Positions 49,246-59,105 of a stretch of DNA of 64,000 nt are shown here, one piece after another (the stretch's first letter is position 1; each line of letters opens with the position of its first letter). Position numbers and translations under genes: made by a program. The notes below the pieces were generated by a model. That model was not told the origin of the DNA, searched no databases, and saw nothing but the letters and a program-made list of their open reading frames with translations. The stretch is taken from the NCBI GenBank assembly GCA_035308165.1, contig DATGHC010000044.1, forward strand, positions 45,847 to 109,846, written 5' to 3'. Source of the DNA: DASTCZ01 sp035308165 (lineage in GTDB: Bacteria; Acidobacteriota; Terriglobia; Acidiferrales; UBA7541).

Positions 49246-51633
49246 TCATTCGTATCGCAGGGCCACGATCGGATCCACTCGCGTGGCGCGCATCGCCGGA
49301 ATCCAGCATGCCGCCAGCGCCACAACCAGCAGCAAGACCGTCACGCCGGCCAAGGTCAACGGGTCCGTCGGCTTCACATCGAACAGTAAACTGCTCATCA
49401 GACGGGTAAGCGCCAGTGAGGCCGCCAGACCGAGCACTGCACCCAGCACCACATGTGCCAGCCCATTGCGCAGAACCATTCGCAGTACATCTCCACGTTG
49501 AGCGCCCAGCGCCATGCGCACGCCGATTTCACGCGTCTGCTGCGCCACGCTGTAAGCCAAAACGCTGTAAATTCCGATGGCCGTGAGCCCCAACGCCAGG
49601 CCGCCCAGGCTGCCAAGAAGGAGAACGCTCGCGCGCTGGTCCCGCACGGAGGTCGACACTACATCGTCGAGCGTGGAAACGTGGGCAATCGGCAATCCGG
49701 GATCCATGGCCGAAAGCTCGGACCGCACCGCTGACAACATCGCGCCTGGATCCGTTTTTGTGCGCAGTGCTATCGAGAATCCGGAATCAGGCCGCTGCGC
49801 GTAGCAGACATAGATCTCCCGATTCTCAGGACTGGCCAGGCTGTCGTGCCTCACGTTTCCGATTACTCCGATAACCTCCTGGAATCCGTCGATGCCCCAG
49901 GAAAAGGCGACGTGCTTTCCGATCGGATCTTCGTTGGGAAAATACTTGTCCGCGAAAGCCTGGTTGATAATCATCACTGGCGGCGCACCCTGAACGTCGC
50001 GATCGGAAAAATCCCGCCCACGCAAAAGCGGAATGTGCATGGCGCGGAAATACCCGGGACTGGCGATGAGTTTGGACGAACTGGGTGCTGCGCCTTCCAG
50101 AAGAGTACGGCCTTCAATATCCGTAGTTCCGTTGGAGCCGCTCCCGGTCAATGGCAGATCGCTGATCAGGCCCGCCGACTCGACGCCGGGCAAGGCGCTC
50201 AAGCGTGCTCGAAATTGACTGAAGAATTCTGTCTCCTGAACGGGCGTTTTGTATTTTACCGGCGTGAGGTTCACATAGAACGTAAGCACGTGATCCGCGT
50301 CGAAACCTTTCCGCACGTTCAGCAGGTTTGAAAAGCTGCGCAGAACCAGCCCCGCCCCGGCCATCAGCACCAGGGCCAGCGCGACTTCTGTGGTGACCAG
50401 AATGCTGCGTTGGCGCTTTCCTACGCCCGACCCGGCGCGGCCTCCCTCGCCAAGAGAAGCCGTCAACGAATTGCGTAGCAGCGTTCGCGCCGGCGCCAAC
50501 CCAAAGAGGATCCCAGTTACCACGGCGATGCCCAGCGTGAACAGCAGCACCGCGACATCCATTTTGATTTCCCCCGCTCGCGGCAGGCGCGCTCCGAGCG
50601 TTTCCACCAGGCCCGCAATCGTCCAGCGGCCTATCAGAAGACCCAGCCCCGCACCAACCAGCGAAAGCAAAGTGCTTTCGGTGATCAATTGGCGGACAAT
50701 CCTCCACCGCCCGGCACCCAACGCGATCCGCAAGGCGACTTCCCGGTTACGCCCCGCCGCGCGCGCCAGCAACAAATTTGCAACGTTGGCGCAGCCAATC
50801 AACAGGATGAATCCCACGGCAACGAACATCAGCATGAGCGGCACGCCCGAACCCGTGGTGAGGTCATCCTTGAGGCTGGAGATGCTGATCCCGTGTCGCG
50901 TGGACCTTTCCTTCATCACCTGATCGGCAAGAGGAACCAGTTGCTTTTGCGCTTCGGCAATCGAAAGCCCGGGGCGCAATCGCCCGTAAACACTCAGGAA
51001 GTGCAGACCTCGTTGCGCCATGTACTTATCCGCAAGATAGAGGCCGATCAGGATGTCGCCGCGCTGCAATGGCTGATAGTCCGGCGGCAGCACCCCCACG
51101 ATTGGAAATACGTTGTCATCGAGCGTCAGCGCTCGAGTCAGCACCGAGGGATCACCATTGAGCCGAGTCCGCCAGAAAGAATAGGAGATCATCGCGGCGC
51201 GGCGCCCGGAAAACGGTTCTTCCTCCGGCAGAATATTCCTGCCGATAATCGGACTCACACCGAGGAGTGGGAGGTAACTCGCGGAAACGCAGATAACTCT
51301 GACCTGCTCGGGGGAACCAAGTCCGGAGAGGACAAAAGTCCCGTTTCTCTGAGCGGAAACGCTCTGAAATACCTGCACCTTGTCCCGCCAATCGGCATAT
51401 TCCGGATAGGACATCGGCGCATTGCCATAATTCGGCTGAACATCGTAAATCGAGACAATCTGTTCCGGATGTGCGTACGGAAGCGGGCGCAGCAGCACTC
51501 CGTTCACCATCGAGAAAATCGCGGAATTGGCGCCAATCCCCAGCGCCAGAGTCAACACCGCCGCGGCCACAAAACCCGGACTCTTAACCATCATCCTTAA
51601 CGCGTAACGGATGTCTTGCCAGAGAATTTCCAT
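49246..51633 (-). CDS. ADOP-type MacB/FtsX permease without prefix domain
   Basis: A 795-residue permease that begins directly with the first helix region (MEILWQDIRYALRMMVKSPG), so it lacks the helical prefix found in the other five. Otherwise the plan is the same: LALGIGANSAIFSMVN, two MacB-like cores, mid-signature EVALRIALGAGRWRIVRQLI, C-terminal REIGVRMALGAQR, end RVDPIVALRYE. GGAGG lies before the ATG. It is 117 bases downstream of the prefix-bearing permease in the same PadR operon and may form a heterodimer with it. No ATPase partner. Confidence 0.86.
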   Translation of the reverse strand: MEILWQDIRYALRMMVKSPGFVAAAVLTLALGIGANSAIFSMVNGVLLRPLPYAHPEQIVSIYDVQPNYGNAPMSYPEYADWRDKVQVFQSVSAQRNGTFVLSGLGSPEQVRVICVSASYLPLLGVSPIIGRNILPEEEPFSGRRAAMISYSFWRTRLNGDPSVLTRALTLDDNVFPIVGVLPPDYQPLQRGDILIGLYLADKYMAQRGLHFLSVYGRLRPGLSIAEAQKQLVPLADQVMKERSTRHGISISSLKDDLTTGSGVPLMLMFVAVGFILLIGCANVANLLLARAAGRNREVALRIALGAGRWRIVRQLITESTLLSLVGAGLGLLIGRWTIAGLVETLGARLPRAGEIKMDVAVLLFTLGIAVVTGILFGLAPARTLLRNSLTASLGEGGRAGSGVGKRQRSILVTTEVALALVLMAGAGLVLRSFSNLLNVRKGFDADHVLTFYVNLTPVKYKTPVQETEFFSQFRARLSALPGVESAGLISDLPLTGSGSNGTTDIEGRTLLEGAAPSSSKLIASPGYFRAMHIPLLRGRDFSDRDVQGAPPVMIINQAFADKYFPNEDPIGKHVAFSWGIDGFQEVIGVIGNVRHDSLASPENREIYVCYAQRPDSGFSIALRTKTDPGAMLSAVRSELSAMDPGLPIAHVSTLDDVVSTSVRDQRASVLLLGSLGGLALGLTAIGIYSVLAYSVAQQTREIGVRMALGAQRGDVLRMVLRNGLAHVVLGAVLGLAASLALTRLMSSLLFDVKPTDPLTLAGVTVLLLVVALAACWIPAMRATRVDPIVALRYE

Positions 51634-51750
51634 GGCTCGCCTCCGCGGCTTCCATACACACTTCCGCCGTCTGAGAATTAGACTACGAATCTTCTTTCGG
51701 GTTAGTTGCGGAGGAGGAAATTCTTGTCGGAGTATCTCAAGCCGGGTGCC

Positions 51751-54381
51751 TCACTCGTACCGCAGTGCGACCAGTGGGTCCACGCGCATCGCCCGCCGCG
51801 CCGGAATCCAGCAGGCCATCAGCGCCACGGCGAGCAATACAAAAGTCACGCCGATCAAAGTTTTTGGATCGGTCGCTTTCACACCGTAAAGCTGATCGCT
51901 CAGCAACTTCGTCAGCCAGTACGACGCCACCAATCCAACCGCGGACCCCGCAGCCGCCAGACGCAGCCCCTGTCCCAGCACCATATTCAGGATTCGGCCT
52001 CCCGACGCACCCAGCGCCACGCGGATCCCGATTTCATGCGTGCGCTGCGCCACCGAATAGGAAATCACGCCATAAACTCCCATGGTCGCAATCAGCAGCG
52101 CCATCGCTCCAAATAATGTGAGCAGGATGGTCATGAATCGTTGGTCTGTTAATGATTCCGCCACAATATCGTCCAGCGTTTTGACGGTGCTCAAAGGCAG
52201 TGTCGGAGCGATGCCTCGCAGTACTTCGCGCACTGCTGGAGTCAATCCAAGAGGCTCTTGCGCCGTCCGTATCATAAATACCGCGTCGTTTTGTCCTCCA
52301 AAGGCCTGTGCAAAGGGGATGTACATTGTTTCTTCCGGCGGTGTCGCCAGCGACGCTTCATTGATGTCACCGACGATGCCCACGATCCGCCGGGGAGCGG
52401 GCTCTGTGCTTGCGGGTCCCATCGGCTTGCCAATCCAGATGTGCTGGCCGATGGCGTTTCCCCTCGGCCACACCGCGCGCGCCATCGTCTGATTCACAAG
52501 CGCTATGGGTTCATTCCCGCTGGTGTCGGCGCTCGTAATCGCGCGCCCACTCACCAAGGGAATGCCCAGCGTTTGAAAGTAATCGGGATTGATGAATCGA
52601 AACCCCGCGTCAAAGGCCTTTCCTTGAAATGACGGATCACCGCCTTCAACTGAATAGAGGATATCCGGGGCTCCTGCAAACAGCGGCGTCATGCTGGCGT
52701 ACGAAACTCGTTTCGCGCCCGGCAGCGAAGCGAGATTTGTGGCAAAATTATCCAGAAACGCGACCGATTTAGAGCCGGAATCGAACTGTTTCGCCGGCAG
52801 GCTGACCCCAAACGTCAGTACGTTGTGCGAGTCAAATCCAGGGTTGACCCGCAACAATCCAAACAGGCTTTGAAACAGCAGCGATGCGCCAATCACCAGC
52901 ACCAGCGACAGCGCCACTTCGGCCACCACCAGGCACGACCGCAAGTAGCCGCGCCCCCGCCCGGACCCGCCTCCCGCCGTGCCTTCTTTGAGCCGGGTGT
53001 GAAGCTGCACAGCGGAGGTTTCCACCGCCGGCACCAGTCCGAAAATTACTCCTGTAAGGAGACTCAGGAGAAGTGCAAATCCAAGCACATTCGCATCCAC
53101 CTGAATCGCTCCAGTATGCGGAATTGAGTCGGGAACCAGCGCGATGATGAATTTCAAGCTGGCGACGCAGACCAACACACCTGCCAGGCCGCTCATCACA
53201 GCGAGCAGTACACTTTCCGTCAGCATCTGACGGATCAACCTCCAGCGGCTGGCCCCCAGCGCCGCGCGTACGGCGATTTCACGCTGTCGCGAAGTCGATC
53301 GCGCAAGCAAAAGATTCGCCACGTTGGCGCATCCGATCAACAAAACAAATCCCACCGCCCCAAACAGGAGCAAAGGAGCTGTGCCCGCCCGCCGGTTCAA
53401 GAAATCCCGCATGAGGATCAGGTGCGCGCGCTCGTTGGTCCCGATCATATTTGGGTATTGGTCGTGCAAGCCGGTAAAAGGCTCGCTCAGCACCGCTTCT
53501 GCTTTCGCGATCGTAACGCCTGGTCCCAATCGCCCTATGCAAAGCGCAAAGTTACTGGGATTCTGGTTTGAAGCCGGCGTTTGAAAGACAAGCCAGACCT
53601 GCGCATCGCGCCCGTACGGTATGGGAAATTCAAATTGCGCAGGCATCACACCCACCACCAGCCACTGCGCCGCGTTTATCGTGATGGTTTGGCCGACGAT
53701 GTTGGGGTCCGCGCCATATTTCCTTCGCCAGAGCGTGTCGCTCAAAATCGCGGCTTTGGATCCTCCCGGGCGCGCCTCCTCGTCTTGAAAATTACGACCC
53801 AGCGCCGGCTGAATTTTTATAACTGGGAGTACATCCTGTGAGATGGCATAGGCAGGAACTTGCTCTGGATCCCCGTTACCGTTCAGCGTCACGTTGCCCT
53901 CATATACGGCCAGTCCGAGAGAATCGAACAGGCCTTGCTTTTCTTTCCACGCCAGAAAAATCGGTAGCGAAACGGAAATCCCTCCGATTCGATTGCCGGT
54001 TCTCCCCACTAGGAACATTCGGTTGGATTCCGGGTACGGCAGGGGGCGCAGGAATACAGAATTAACGATCGAAAAGATGGCCGTGTTGGCGCCAATCCCC
54101 AGCGCCAGTGTTAGGACAGCCACGGCGGCAAACCCCGGATTGCGCCGGATCATCCGCAGCCCGTATCGCAAATCCTGGGCGAAGCGCTCCAGCGAACGCC
54201 ACCCCCAGGCTTCTCTTGTACTCTCCTTCACCATTGTTTCATTGCCGAAATCGCGCCGGGCCGCATCACGCGCTTCTTTTTCCGGCAGGCCTGCATTCTC
54301 TTGCTTTTCGGTTTCCAAATCTAAATGGTCGCGAAACTCACGATTGAGGTCGTCTTCCTTCTTCTCGCGCCGGTCCGGCAT
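51751..54381 (-). CDS. ADOP-type MacB/FtsX permease (after PadR)
   Basis: An 876-residue permease with a prefix domain (LNREFRDHLDLETEKQENAG, EARDAARRDFGNETMVKEST), first helix LALGIGANTAIFSIVN, two periplasmic cores, mid-signature EIAVRAALGASRWRLIRQML, C-terminal HEIGIRVALGASGGRI and end RVDPLVALRYE. The ATG has GAGGAGG upstream, inside the 3' end of padR, whose stop lies one base away. It is the second gene of PadR-ADOP-ADOP. Family function: envelope permease without own ATPase; specific role unknown. Confidence 0.88.
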   Translation of the reverse strand: MPDRREKKEDDLNREFRDHLDLETEKQENAGLPEKEARDAARRDFGNETMVKESTREAWGWRSLERFAQDLRYGLRMIRRNPGFAAVAVLTLALGIGANTAIFSIVNSVFLRPLPYPESNRMFLVGRTGNRIGGISVSLPIFLAWKEKQGLFDSLGLAVYEGNVTLNGNGDPEQVPAYAISQDVLPVIKIQPALGRNFQDEEARPGGSKAAILSDTLWRRKYGADPNIVGQTITINAAQWLVVGVMPAQFEFPIPYGRDAQVWLVFQTPASNQNPSNFALCIGRLGPGVTIAKAEAVLSEPFTGLHDQYPNMIGTNERAHLILMRDFLNRRAGTAPLLLFGAVGFVLLIGCANVANLLLARSTSRQREIAVRAALGASRWRLIRQMLTESVLLAVMSGLAGVLVCVASLKFIIALVPDSIPHTGAIQVDANVLGFALLLSLLTGVIFGLVPAVETSAVQLHTRLKEGTAGGGSGRGRGYLRSCLVVAEVALSLVLVIGASLLFQSLFGLLRVNPGFDSHNVLTFGVSLPAKQFDSGSKSVAFLDNFATNLASLPGAKRVSYASMTPLFAGAPDILYSVEGGDPSFQGKAFDAGFRFINPDYFQTLGIPLVSGRAITSADTSGNEPIALVNQTMARAVWPRGNAIGQHIWIGKPMGPASTEPAPRRIVGIVGDINEASLATPPEETMYIPFAQAFGGQNDAVFMIRTAQEPLGLTPAVREVLRGIAPTLPLSTVKTLDDIVAESLTDQRFMTILLTLFGAMALLIATMGVYGVISYSVAQRTHEIGIRVALGASGGRILNMVLGQGLRLAAAGSAVGLVASYWLTKLLSDQLYGVKATDPKTLIGVTFVLLAVALMACWIPARRAMRVDPLVALRYE

Positions 54382-54382
54382 T

Positions 54383-54736
54383 TCAGGCCTCCTCTGCGGG
54401 ACGCATCATTCGCGCAATTGCCCGCGCCAATTGTTTCCACTTCGATTCCTCTTTGGTGAGCTGCTTTCTTCCCGTCGAGGTCAGGCTGTAAAACTTGAAC
54501 TCGCGGTTCCGGTCTTTGGCCATTTCCCAGCTCGAGGAGATCCACTTCCTTCTTTCCAGACGGTGCAGCGCTGGATAGAGCGATCCCGTCGGCACCTGCA
54601 ATGCTTCTTGCGAGCGGGTTCGGATCAGAGTGCTGATGCCGAAGCCGTGCTGCGGGCCGCCGCGCAGCGCCTGCAGGATCATCAGGTCCAGGGTCCCCTG
54701 AAGGAGTTCGATGCGGTCCTTATATTTTTCTTTCAT
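54383..54736 (-). CDS. PadR-family transcriptional regulator
   Basis: A 117-residue PadR protein: LLQGTLDLMILQALRGGPQ, HGFGISTLIRTRS, PTGSLYPALHRLERRKWIS, and a wing with NREFKFYSLTSTGRKQLTKE. ATG 54736 has GAGGG at suitable spacing. It is one base from the first permease gene, so the two are surely co-expressed. A tandem CTACAGT element lies upstream on this strand, overlapping a TTGACT -35 box, consistent with autorepression. Confidence 0.92.
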   Translation of the reverse strand: MKEKYKDRIELLQGTLDLMILQALRGGPQHGFGISTLIRTRSQEALQVPTGSLYPALHRLERRKWISSSWEMAKDRNREFKFYSLTSTGRKQLTKEESKWKQLARAIARMMRPAEEA

Positions 54737-54808
54737 GAGCCCTCAGAAGGATTCCTCACTTGGGATACGGACTTACACTCGATTTTGTTCCATGAGACCG
54801 TAGCGATA

Positions 54809-54832
54809 CTACAGTAGACGTTCTACAGTCAA
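54809..54832 (-). promoter_or_regulatory. Candidate operator/promoter of the padR-ADOP-ADOP operon
   Basis: CTACAGT occurs twice on the + strand (54809-54815 and 54823-54829), 14 bases apart; the first is part of the palindrome CTACAGTAG. The second copy overlaps TTGACT read on the minus strand (54832-54827), the likely -35. The -10 is less clear (TAGTAT at 15-base spacing, 54811-54806). Confidence 0.4.
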
Positions 54833-54943
54833 ATATGTCACGCCTCTTTCGGCATTTCCATGACCATAGCGGAGACGGGTTATCGCAATCCGGCGGTTGG
54901 CCGCCTGTGGGGCGAATGGTAGAGTACCCACGCCGCTCGACAC

Positions 54944-56401
54944 TTGCGGACCATCGTGCCGTCAACCAGCGACTCGACTCATTCCAACAAACCAGGCTTG
55001 GCGCGCCGCCTCGGTCTTTTTGACGCCACCATGATCGTTATGGGCGGCATCATCGGCGCGGGAATTTTTATTAATCCATCCGTTGTTGCTCTGCAGGTGC
55101 ACACGCCCGCGCTAATTCTTGCTGCCTGGGTTTGTGGCGGACTCATCGCCATGGCCGGGTCCTTTGTTTATGCCGAGCTTGCTTCTCGATTTCCCGCTGT
55201 CGGGGGGCAATACGCCTATCTGCGCAAGGCCTATCATCCGGGAATCGCATTCATGTATGGGTGGGCGCTGCTTCTGGTGATCCAAACCGGCGGGATGGCG
55301 GCCGTCGCCATCACCTTCGGCAAATATTTCGTCGAGCTGACCCGCATTCCAATTTCCAGCAGTGCTTTGGCCGCGCTTGCGCTCGGAATATTGACGCTCA
55401 TCAATTGCCTGGGCGTGCGTGCGGGAAGCACCGTGCAAAGCGCGCTCATGAGCATGAAGATTCTCATCATCGCCGCCCTCGTTGCTTGCGGAGCGCTGAT
55501 TGGCACACATTTTTTGAGCGGATCCTCCCTTGTCAACGCACCCAGCGTGGCATGGACGCCCCTGCTCGATCGTCCTGCATCGTTTTCATTGATAGCCGCT
55601 TTTGGCGCGGCCATGGTTCCAATTCTCTTTTCCTATGGCGGGTACCAGACTGCAAATTTCATTGCCGGCGAAATGCGCGAACCCCGCAAGGATTTACCCC
55701 GCGGCCTGATGCTGGGTGTCGCCGGAGTCGTGGCACTCTACGTCAGCGTAAATTTCATTTGTGTCCGCGCGCTGGGCCCCGCGGGTTTGGCGGCGACCAC
55801 CACGCCAGCCTCCGCCGTGATGCGTATCGCGCTGGGCCAGCGGGGAGCCACTTGGATCGCCGCGGGCATTGCCATCTCCGCGCTTGGATTCCTCAGTCAA
55901 TCCATTCTTACGGCGCCGCGCGTTTATTTCGCCATGGCCGATGACGGCGTTTTCTTCCGTAGCGTGGCCTGGCTCAGCCCGCGCACGCGCGTACCGGTTG
56001 TGGCCATCGCCCTGCAAGGCGTTTGGGCGATCGTCATCGCGCTCTCGGGTCGCTACGACCAGATTCTCAACTTCATGATCTCCATGGATCTGCTCTTCAT
56101 CGGACTTTCGGGAACTTGCGTCTTTGTTTTTCGTCGGCTTGAATCGCGCGGAGAAATGCCGCAAAACGGCGAGCGCGTGTATCTCACGCCGGGGCACCCC
56201 TTCACCACGGCAGCGTTTGTCGCTTCTTGCTGGCTCGTGGTCGCGGCAACTTTCTGGCACTACCCCCGACAGTCGCTCATCGGACTTGGAATTGCTTTGG
56301 CTGGGCTGCCGGTATACTTATTCTGGGGTTCGCGCAGCGGCGCCGCGCGAGACCGCGAAAAGAGCGATCGCGCCCGCAACGGAATGGGAGAGAACGGATG
56401 A
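54944..56401 (+). CDS. APC-superfamily amino-acid permease
   Basis: A 485-residue permease with about 12 membrane helices. The first helix has DATMIVMGGIIGAGIFINP, the unwound-helix GIIGAGIF motif of APC transporters, and FVYAELASRFPAVGGQYAYL is the next. The loop ILFSYGGYQTANFIAGEMRE is common to APA/LAT-type amino-acid transporters. Start TTG 54944 or GTG 54956; no ATG and no strong ribosome-binding site. It overlaps an aminotransferase gene by four bases, suggesting amino-acid import coupled to transamination. The substrate cannot be read from the sequence. Confidence 0.9.
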   Translation: MRTIVPSTSDSTHSNKPGLARRLGLFDATMIVMGGIIGAGIFINPSVVALQVHTPALILAAWVCGGLIAMAGSFVYAELASRFPAVGGQYAYLRKAYHPGIAFMYGWALLLVIQTGGMAAVAITFGKYFVELTRIPISSSALAALALGILTLINCLGVRAGSTVQSALMSMKILIIAALVACGALIGTHFLSGSSLVNAPSVAWTPLLDRPASFSLIAAFGAAMVPILFSYGGYQTANFIAGEMREPRKDLPRGLMLGVAGVVALYVSVNFICVRALGPAGLAATTTPASAVMRIALGQRGATWIAAGIAISALGFLSQSILTAPRVYFAMADDGVFFRSVAWLSPRTRVPVVAIALQGVWAIVIALSGRYDQILNFMISMDLLFIGLSGTCVFVFRRLESRGEMPQNGERVYLTPGHPFTTAAFVASCWLVVAATFWHYPRQSLIGLGIALAGLPVYLFWGSRSGAARDREKSDRARNGMGENG

Positions 56402-57495
56402 GTTACCGGCACACGGAAGCACATTCACCTTATCTGGTGTGGGTGAAAACGCAGCCCAAGGCCAAATATAATTTGGCGACAAGCGGTGTGAGCAATCTCC
56501 CCCTTTCCAAACTTCCCGTCCGCATGGAGGACCTCGCCATCAGCGGACAGACACCGGGGTACGGTTACGCGCCGCTTCAGGAGACCCTCGCCCGCCACGC
56601 AGGCGTGTCAAAAGATTGCGTAGTCGCGGCCATCGGGACTTCCATGGCGAATTATTTGGCTTATGCGGGAACTCTTGAGCCCGGCGACGACATTTTGGTG
56701 GAGCATCCCGCTTACGGTCCAATGTTTGAGGCAGCGCAGTTGGCGGGCGCCAACATTCGCCGGTTCCGTCGCCGGTTTGAAAACGGCTTTGCGGTCGAGC
56801 CGGAAGAAATTGAGCGCGCCATCACTCCGAAGACGCGTCTTATCGCTTTCACCAATTTGCATAATCCCAGCGGCGCGTTCATCCCCGCGGAAACTTTGCG
56901 CGCCATCGGAGAAATTGCCCGGCGCAACGGTACGCGCGTGATGGTGGACGAAGTGTATCTGGAGATGTTCTTCGATCGCCCCGTACCTTCGGCATTCACT
57001 TTGGGTGAGCCATTCCTGATTACCAACAGTCTTACCAAGGTGTACGGACTCAGCGGATTGCGCTGCGGATGGATCCTCGCCTCACCCGAGCTCGCGGCTC
57101 GAATTTGGCGCATCAACGACCTGTTCGGCAACATTCCGTCGCATGCGGCGGAGTTGATGTCCATTGTCGCGCTCGATCATCTGCCCGATATCGCGCGGCG
57201 CTCGAAGGAATTGCTGGCCGCCAATCGCGCCCTGCTCGACGCTTTTCTCGATTCGCGGACGGACTTGGAAGTGGTGCGCCCGCCGGCGGGAACGGTTGTT
57301 TTTCCGCGCCTCACAACAGGCCGGACCGAAGAATTTGTGAAATTACTGCGCGAGAAATACGAAACAGAAGTTGTCCCCGGACGATTCTTCGATATGCCCG
57401 ATCATTTCAGAGTCGGCATCGGCGGCGACACCGAAATGACCCGCAAAGGCCTGGAACGAATCTCCGCCGCTCTCGATGATTTCGCCCGGAGGTAA
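56398..57495 (+). CDS. PLP-dependent class I/II aminotransferase
   Basis: A 365-residue fold-type I enzyme. Start ATG 56398 with GGGAGA eight bases upstream and four bases of overlap with the permease. Active-site residues: Asn156 (NLHNPSGAF), Asp184 and Tyr187 (MVDEVYLEM), the PLP lysine Lys214 (NSLTKVYGLSG) and Arg222 (LRCGW). The C-terminal FRVGIGGDTEMTRKGLERIS matches the family's substrate-carboxylate arginine region. Transamination of an amino acid brought in by the neighbouring permease is plausible; the substrate is not determinable here. It ends 12 bases from the convergent ADGF-like gene. Confidence 0.88.
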   Translation: MSYRHTEAHSPYLVWVKTQPKAKYNLATSGVSNLPLSKLPVRMEDLAISGQTPGYGYAPLQETLARHAGVSKDCVVAAIGTSMANYLAYAGTLEPGDDILVEHPAYGPMFEAAQLAGANIRRFRRRFENGFAVEPEEIERAITPKTRLIAFTNLHNPSGAFIPAETLRAIGEIARRNGTRVMVDEVYLEMFFDRPVPSAFTLGEPFLITNSLTKVYGLSGLRCGWILASPELAARIWRINDLFGNIPSHAAELMSIVALDHLPDIARRSKELLAANRALLDAFLDSRTDLEVVRPPAGTVVFPRLTTGRTEEFVKLLREKYETEVVPGRFFDMPDHFRVGIGGDTEMTRKGLERISAALDDFARR

Positions 57496-57506
57496 TCACT
57501 TGGCTA

Positions 57507-59105
57507 TCAGAGGCTAGTTTCAAAAACTAGGAACCTTTGCTCCAGCTCCCATTGCTGTTGCGCTTTCTCACTTGATTTCAAAAACGCGGTGCATGACGCG
57601 GACAATTTGTCCGCGCCCAAACGATCCCCCGAGCAGGCCGGGACAGAGTGGCTGAAATTATCGGGCGCGGTCCACAGGCTGGCGCCGGGCAGGAAACTAT
57701 GCTCGATTCCCGTCCGCGCCATTTGTTTAAGATCTGCATATTTCAAATCATATGATTCCACAGCGCGGACATATTCATGTGTCAGGTCAATCCGCGAGAC
57801 TCCCTCATCATCCGTGGAAAGTGCCACCGGCACGTGAAACATCCGGTACATCGGGAATGGGTGATCCTTCCCGCCCACCCCCAGAATCAAATCGTTGCTG
57901 CTCAAATTAATTTCCACCATCACATGTTTCGCCGCCATTTCTTTCATCAGCTCGTGGGGATGCGCCTCGTACATCACGTCCACGCCGTGCCCGATGCGCT
58001 CGGCACCGGCCTGTTCGACTGCCAGCCGAATGTGGCAGCAGAGCCCTTCCGGCGGAACAAGTCCATAGGCCAGTTCCCCGGCATGCAGGCTGACGTGAAT
58101 TTTGGGATAAATTCCGCGGAGGAATCCTACAATCCGCATGTGCAGGTTGTAATCGGCCATGGAATTGATGCCGTCTTCCGGTTGGACGTAATTAATTCCT
58201 ACCACTCGCGGATCGGCGGAGGCAATTTCAAATCCCAGCAGAGTCTGCGCGAAAATCATTTCTTTCGGGGAAGCGCGATAAACCTGGTAGATGTATCGCA
58301 CCTGGACGCTGCAGGCCACGGATTCGTCGGGCTGTCCGCATTTTTCGCGCTCTCTTCGGACGGATTCTGCCTGGTCGTAAAAGGTTTTGGCTGCCGCGAG
58401 ATCATCCTGCAATCCTTCCTTGAGAATCTTGTCCCGAAGGTCGGCGAAGTTTTCGCTCCAAACGAGATTCTTTGCGATGGCCGAAATTTTGCTGTAGGGT
58501 GACGAGACCATCAGTTCCAGATATTGTTCGTTCTGGGCCGCCGCGCGAGTCGCCACTTCATCCACCCACTCACCAGTATGCCGTGAATCGGTGCCGCCAT
58601 ATTTTCCGAAGGTGTCAAAGAAATGATCGTGACCGGTCACTCCCGGTGAGGGCACAAAACCGCGCATGGAAAACGAATCAATCAACGCGTCGTAAAGATG
58701 CTGATCCTTGTATGCCTGTGCCGCTGGGACCTTCCCCTCTCCACAAAACGGCTGCGGCGGCGCGCTTTCCGTCATCAGCACCGGCTTCGCGAACGACAAC
58801 GTCGTGACGTTGACGCACAGGTTGTCTTCCTTGGCCGCACGGATGAATGATTCAGCGTAGACCGCGCCGGTTAGATGGCTGTGCAGGTCCGCGCCCTTGG
58901 GCATCTTGTAAAGAAACGCGCGAAGCTGTGGCGGATTCTTGCGCGCCGCTTCCAAATTGAGCTCTGCCACCCTCTCCAGCTCAGCAGCGCTTTTGCCGGG
59001 GGCCCTATCAGCGCCCTGGCCACCTGCGCGCGCGGACGCAACTACAACAAGGGCGGCCGCTATCCAGCAGAATCTCCTCGCTGATATAACCGAATTCCTT
59101 TTCAT
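57507..59105 (-). CDS. Exported adenosine deaminase-related protein (ADGF/CECR1-like)
   Basis: A 532-residue protein with a signal peptide (about 1-28). It has a long N-terminal helical part (about 30-70) followed by the deaminase barrel: DLHSHLTGA (zinc His pair), VSLHAGE, RIGHGVD and STDDEGVS, the metal and catalytic motifs of adenosine deaminases. Its size and the extra segments relative to cytoplasmic Add suggest the secreted ADGF type. It would turn extracellular adenosine into inosine, releasing ammonia, possibly for purine salvage. It diverges from the signalling cluster across a 656-base gap. Confidence 0.87.
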   Translation of the reverse strand: MKRNSVISARRFCWIAAALVVVASARAGGQGADRAPGKSAAELERVAELNLEAARKNPPQLRAFLYKMPKGADLHSHLTGAVYAESFIRAAKEDNLCVNVTTLSFAKPVLMTESAPPQPFCGEGKVPAAQAYKDQHLYDALIDSFSMRGFVPSPGVTGHDHFFDTFGKYGGTDSRHTGEWVDEVATRAAAQNEQYLELMVSSPYSKISAIAKNLVWSENFADLRDKILKEGLQDDLAAAKTFYDQAESVRREREKCGQPDESVACSVQVRYIYQVYRASPKEMIFAQTLLGFEIASADPRVVGINYVQPEDGINSMADYNLHMRIVGFLRGIYPKIHVSLHAGELAYGLVPPEGLCCHIRLAVEQAGAERIGHGVDVMYEAHPHELMKEMAAKHVMVEINLSSNDLILGVGGKDHPFPMYRMFHVPVALSTDDEGVSRIDLTHEYVRAVESYDLKYADLKQMARTGIEHSFLPGASLWTAPDNFSHSVPACSGDRLGADKLSASCTAFLKSSEKAQQQWELEQRFLVFETSL

